Below, in pieces: positions 32,952 to 35,786 of a stretch of DNA of 35,786 nt. Below the pieces are notes generated by a model that was not told where the DNA came from, did no database searches, and saw only the letters and a program-made list of their open reading frames with translations. Position numbers and translations under genes: made by a program. Numbering within the stretch: position 1 is the stretch's first letter; each line of letters opens with the position of its first letter. The DNA is from Flavobacterium psychrophilum (GTDB lineage Bacteria; Bacteroidota; Bacteroidia; Flavobacteriales; Flavobacteriaceae): NCBI GenBank assembly GCA_022730285.1, contig DZCQ01000004.1:57817-93602 (forward strand), read 5' to 3'.

Positions 32952-34400
32952 TTAATTTGGATTGCACAAAAATAAGTGATCTTTTTTAATCATATCTGCA
33001 ATTCCTTCTGGGAGCATTTCTTCCCAGCCTGCTTTTCCTTCGCAAATCATTTTTAGTACTTGTCTGGAAAATATTTTTAAGTTTCTTTGGTCAAAATCTG
33101 TGATATCGATAACTTTTCCGTTATAAGCAAAAAATTTATACAACTCTTTCATTCTAGGGTGTACTTTCAAGTTTTTGGAATTAATAATAGAGCCATCTTC
33201 TGCTTCCATCGGATATAAAAATACTTTTAAATCTCGGTAGAATAATTTTCCAAAAGCTTCTAATATACCACCACTTAAATGACGATAGTATTTTTCGTCA
33301 AAGATATCAATTAAGTTATTAACTCCAAGTGCAAGTCCTATCCGTTCTTTTGTGTAATTAGAAAAATATTCTACCACTCTGTAGTATTCCTGAAAATTAG
33401 AAATCAGTACAGTTTGCCCTAAGGAACAAAGCAATTCTGCTCTATCCATAAAATCTCGCTCGTCTATTTCTCCATTACAACTTAGGTTAGAAAGTGTAAT
33501 TTCAAATACTACAATAGTATTTTCTTTTTGCACCTTTTCTTCATTAACAAACATTTGATAGGACTTTTCGTACATATCCATATTTACCTTAGTTACTGGT
33601 CTGAAACTTCCACGCAAGGCTAAAATGTTTTTTTTGTACAAGGCATTTGCTGGCAAAATATTTTTTCCTGATGGATCAAACATAACGGCATCTGTCATTC
33701 CATTTTTAACCAATTGCAAGCTCATTAGTCGGTTATCGATATCCGCAAATCTTGGTCCGGAGAAATTTACGGTATCTATTTCCAGTTGATCTTTGTCTAT
33801 GTGGTCATACAAATACCTAAGTAACTTTTTCGTATCATTGTATTTATAAAAAGCCCCATAAATAAGATTCACACCAAGCTTACCAAGTGTTTCTTGTTGC
33901 AATTTTGCATCTGTTTCTTTAAATCGGATATGTAGAATTATTTCGTTATAAGCTTCGTCAGGTTCTATTTGGTATTTTAAGCCTACCCAACCATGTCCTT
34001 TAAACTGTTTTGCAAAATCAATAGTTGCTACGGTATTTGCATAACTAAAAAACATTTTAGAAGGATGTTTTTCTCTATTTAAACGTTCTTCTATTAGGTT
34101 TACTTCGTGGTTTAGCATTTTCCGTAATCTATCTTCGCTTACATATCTTCCGTCTTTTTCGGCACCGTAAATAGCGTCGCTAAAATCTTTGTCGTAGGCA
34201 GACATTGCTTTGGCAATAGTGCCTGAGGAGCCTCCTGCCCTAAAAAAATGTCTCACGGTTTCTTGCCCCGCACCTATTTCGGCAAAAGTGCCATAAATAT
34301 TGTCGTTCAGGTTTATCCGCAGAGCCTTATCGGTTATTGAAGGGATTTGTTCAATAACTTTATCACCCTTAAGAGTGATTTCTGTTTGTATGTTTTTCAT
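32952..34400 (-). CDS. Conserved Bacteroidota protein of unknown function
   Basis: 482 residues from the ATG at 34400. A TTG seven codons upstream lies in the -7 box and is rejected. There is no signal peptide and no clear membrane helix, so it is cytosolic. I do not know the enzyme family. Highly conserved-looking stretches are NIYGTFAEIGAGQETVRHFFRAGGSSG, MSAYDKDFSDAIYG, NVTVATIDFAKQF-like ANTVATIDFAKQFKGHGW, RFADIDNRLMSLQLVKNGMTDAVMFD and MDRAELLCSLGQTVLISNF. I recall similar flavobacterial proteins under unrelated names such as TonB-dependent receptor or nicotinate nucleotide adenylyltransferase, which nothing here supports. The gene is divergent from the metallo-hydrolase gene. Confidence 0.78.
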   Translation of the reverse strand: MKNIQTEITLKGDKVIEQIPSITDKALRINLNDNIYGTFAEIGAGQETVRHFFRAGGSSGTIAKAMSAYDKDFSDAIYGAEKDGRYVSEDRLRKMLNHEVNLIEERLNREKHPSKMFFSYANTVATIDFAKQFKGHGWVGLKYQIEPDEAYNEIILHIRFKETDAKLQQETLGKLGVNLIYGAFYKYNDTKKLLRYLYDHIDKDQLEIDTVNFSGPRFADIDNRLMSLQLVKNGMTDAVMFDPSGKNILPANALYKKNILALRGSFRPVTKVNMDMYEKSYQMFVNEEKVQKENTIVVFEITLSNLSCNGEIDERDFMDRAELLCSLGQTVLISNFQEYYRVVEYFSNYTKERIGLALGVNNLIDIFDEKYYRHLSGGILEAFGKLFYRDLKVFLYPMEAEDGSIINSKNLKVHPRMKELYKFFAYNGKVIDITDFDQRNLKIFSRQVLKMICEGKAGWEEMLPEGIADMIKKDHLFLCNPN

Positions 34401-34418
34401 AAATAGATTGCTTGTATG

Positions 34419-34426
34419 CAAAGTTA
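34419..34426 (-). promoter_or_regulatory. -7 box of the unknown 482-residue protein gene
   Basis: The minus strand reads TAACTTTG (TAnnTTTG), 19 bases before the ATG at 34400. Confidence 0.55.
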
Positions 34427-34459
34427 CTAAATTAGATAGTTTTACATAGAAATATTCGT

Positions 34460-34467
34460 TATTTTTG
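34460..34467 (+). promoter_or_regulatory. -7 box of the metallo-hydrolase gene
   Basis: TATTTTTG, exact TAnnTTTG. The start would be near 34472, leaving only about 10 bases of leader before the TTG start at 34482. Confidence 0.55.
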
Positions 34468-34481
34468 TAAAAAATTACATC

Positions 34482-35249
34482 TTGAATATTTATTTTTTAG
34501 GAACAGGCACCTCACAAGGAATTCCAGTAATTGGAAGTAATCATCCTGTGTGTAAAAGTACCGATTTTAAAGATAAAAGACTACGGGTTTCAGTTTGGAT
34601 AACTTGGGGAGAAAGTTCTTTTATCATAGATTGTGGTCCAGATTTTAGACAACAAATGCTGCGATGTAATTGTCCAAAGGTTGATGGCATTTTTTTCACA
34701 CACGAACATGCAGATCATACTGCTGGATTAGATGACATAAGGCCTTATGTATTTGCTAAAGGAAAAATAAATATATACGCACACAAACGAGTACTTCGTA
34801 ATTTAGAAAAGAGGTTTGATTATATTTTTGAAACGGAGAACAAATATCCTGGTTCTCCAGAAGTAAACCCAATAGAGGTTATTAACAATCATGACATAAA
34901 GATTCAAAATAACACCATCACTCCAATTAATGCAATGCATGGAGACTTACAGGTTTTTGGCTATAAATTCCATAATTTTGCATATCTAACAGACATCAAA
35001 AGCATTGATGTAGCAGAAATAAAAAAACTGCAAAATCTAGATGTTCTAGTTATAAATTCACTAAGAGAGGAGCCACATAATACACATTTTAGCCTGCAAG
35101 AGGCATTAGATTTTATCAAAATAGTGCAACCTAAAGAAGCATATTTAACACATATAAGCCATCATTTAGGCTTTCATGAAGAAATTCAATCCAAATTGCC
35201 TAAAAATGTTTACATAGCGTATGACAATTTAACCATAACCATCAATTAA
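34482..35249 (+). CDS. MBL-fold metallo-hydrolase, PhnP-like
   Basis: 255 residues. The start is TTG; no ATG exists in frame upstream, and the next sequence, MNIYFLGTGTSQGIPVIGS, is the normal N-terminus of this family. The zinc motif is H74-E-H76-A-D78-H79 in FFTHEHADHTAGLDD, with IIDCGPDFRQQ before it. Further histidines are in NAMHGDLQVFGY and THISHHLGFH. Members are phosphodiesterases such as PhnP that act on cyclic or modified phosphates. It is followed after 10 bases by a small membrane-anchored protein gene. Confidence 0.9.
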   Translation: MNIYFLGTGTSQGIPVIGSNHPVCKSTDFKDKRLRVSVWITWGESSFIIDCGPDFRQQMLRCNCPKVDGIFFTHEHADHTAGLDDIRPYVFAKGKINIYAHKRVLRNLEKRFDYIFETENKYPGSPEVNPIEVINNHDIKIQNNTITPINAMHGDLQVFGYKFHNFAYLTDIKSIDVAEIKKLQNLDVLVINSLREEPHNTHFSLQEALDFIKIVQPKEAYLTHISHHLGFHEEIQSKLPKNVYIAYDNLTITIN

Positions 35250-35259
35250 AAAAACAACC

Positions 35260-35727
35260 ATGAAAAAACTAGCTTTATATGCATTATTATTTTCTGTTTT
35301 AACCAACATATACCAATATATGTATGCTACAAAAAAATTTACGTTTGATGAAGAACATAATCAAAAGTATAGAACAAAGATGCATGATAGTTTAGAAAAA
35401 ATGAAAGCTGAAAAAGAAGATGGCGATTACTTCTCATTAGCACATAACGACAAGGCAATTGACTATTTAGAAGACTATGACGTACAAAAATTAATGCCAG
35501 AAATAAAAGAAAAATTAATGGATTTAAACACTAATGCTGTGGGAAATAAATTAATTCCATATGACAACATGTTTGTTAACAAAGTAAGATTCTTAAACCA
35601 CAGATGGATTATTGCAGACTTCTCTGGAGAATCTGGTTGGGGAGAAATAATTATAAAATATTTTATAGAAAAAAATGGAGAAATAAGTTTTGAACCCGCA
35701 GAAACAGTTTTGTACCCTGTAAAATAA
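35260..35727 (+). CDS. Membrane-anchored hypothetical protein
   Basis: 155 residues. The N-terminus (MKKLALYALLFSVLTNIYQYM, about residues 1-19 hydrophobic) is a signal anchor. The rest is a charged helical part (residues 30-95) and then a beta-strand region with VRFLNHRWIIADFSGESGWGE that recalls a small NTF2/cystatin-like fold, without a known name. It lies 10 bases after the metallo-hydrolase gene and is co-transcribed with it. The product is probably periplasmic or inner-membrane bound. No function can be given. Confidence 0.72.
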   Translation: MKKLALYALLFSVLTNIYQYMYATKKFTFDEEHNQKYRTKMHDSLEKMKAEKEDGDYFSLAHNDKAIDYLEDYDVQKLMPEIKEKLMDLNTNAVGNKLIPYDNMFVNKVRFLNHRWIIADFSGESGWGEIIIKYFIEKNGEISFEPAETVLYPVK

Positions 35728-35786
35728 CATTAAAAATTTATTAGGGCAAACACATACTTTTTTAAATAAATATAGTAAATAATACT

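Overview
The window is a stretch of chromosome from a member of the Bacteroidota, most likely a marine-type Flavobacteriaceae. The reasons are very AT-rich DNA, start codons without Shine-Dalgarno sequences, several promoter boxes of the Bacteroidota form TAnnTTTG, an F0F1-ATPase operon that ends at atpG without atpD and atpC, a secreted protein with a type IX secretion sorting domain, and gene families typical of the group (DUF983, DinB-like, haem-binding CxxCH protein). I saw no tRNA, rRNA, CRISPR array, insertion sequence or phage gene.

Layout. 1-1050 (+): 3' part of folD and a GNAT acetyltransferase, closed by a bidirectional terminator. 1169-6871 (-): ATP synthase operon atpB-E-F-H-(unknown secreted protein)-A-G, driven by a good promoter at 6914-6942. 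7171-8541 (+): seven-repeat RCC1 protein exported by T9SS. 8594-13203 (-): aspartate kinase, then yicC-gmk-M48 protease-GNAT, then an ArsC/Spx-like protein. 13273-17323 (+): DinB-like protein, cystathionine gamma-synthase family enzyme, lpxK, purine nucleoside phosphorylase and tadA. 17406-22463 (-): a respiratory block with type II sulfide:quinone oxidoreductase (SQR), AraC regulator, DUF983 protein and cytochrome bd oxidase CydAB. 22623-30900 (-): OsmC protein, TetR regulator, a second SQR with three cysteines, an unlisted 43-residue protein, and a complete RND efflux tripartite system. 31123-32339 (-): haem-binding protein and an endonuclease III without iron-sulfur cysteines. 32408-35727: bcp peroxiredoxin (+), a large conserved protein of unknown function (-), a metallo-beta-lactamase-fold hydrolase (+) and a small membrane-anchored protein (+).

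The most interesting part is 17406-31557. Two different SQRs would pass electrons from sulfide to the quinone pool, and cytochrome bd, a sulfide-tolerant oxidase in known cases, would take them to oxygen. The first genes of the two transcription units (SQR1 and OsmC) carry near-identical 14-bp palindromes of Crp/Fnr type, each placed 22-23 bases upstream of a TAnnTTTG box, which is the position of a class II activator. This suggests joint control of sulfide oxidation, peroxide or persulfide defence (OsmC) and efflux (RND). The joint system is an inference from context. The motifs, gene order and palindromes are directly visible. The RND-SQR2 part is richer in CpG than its neighbours and may have been acquired.
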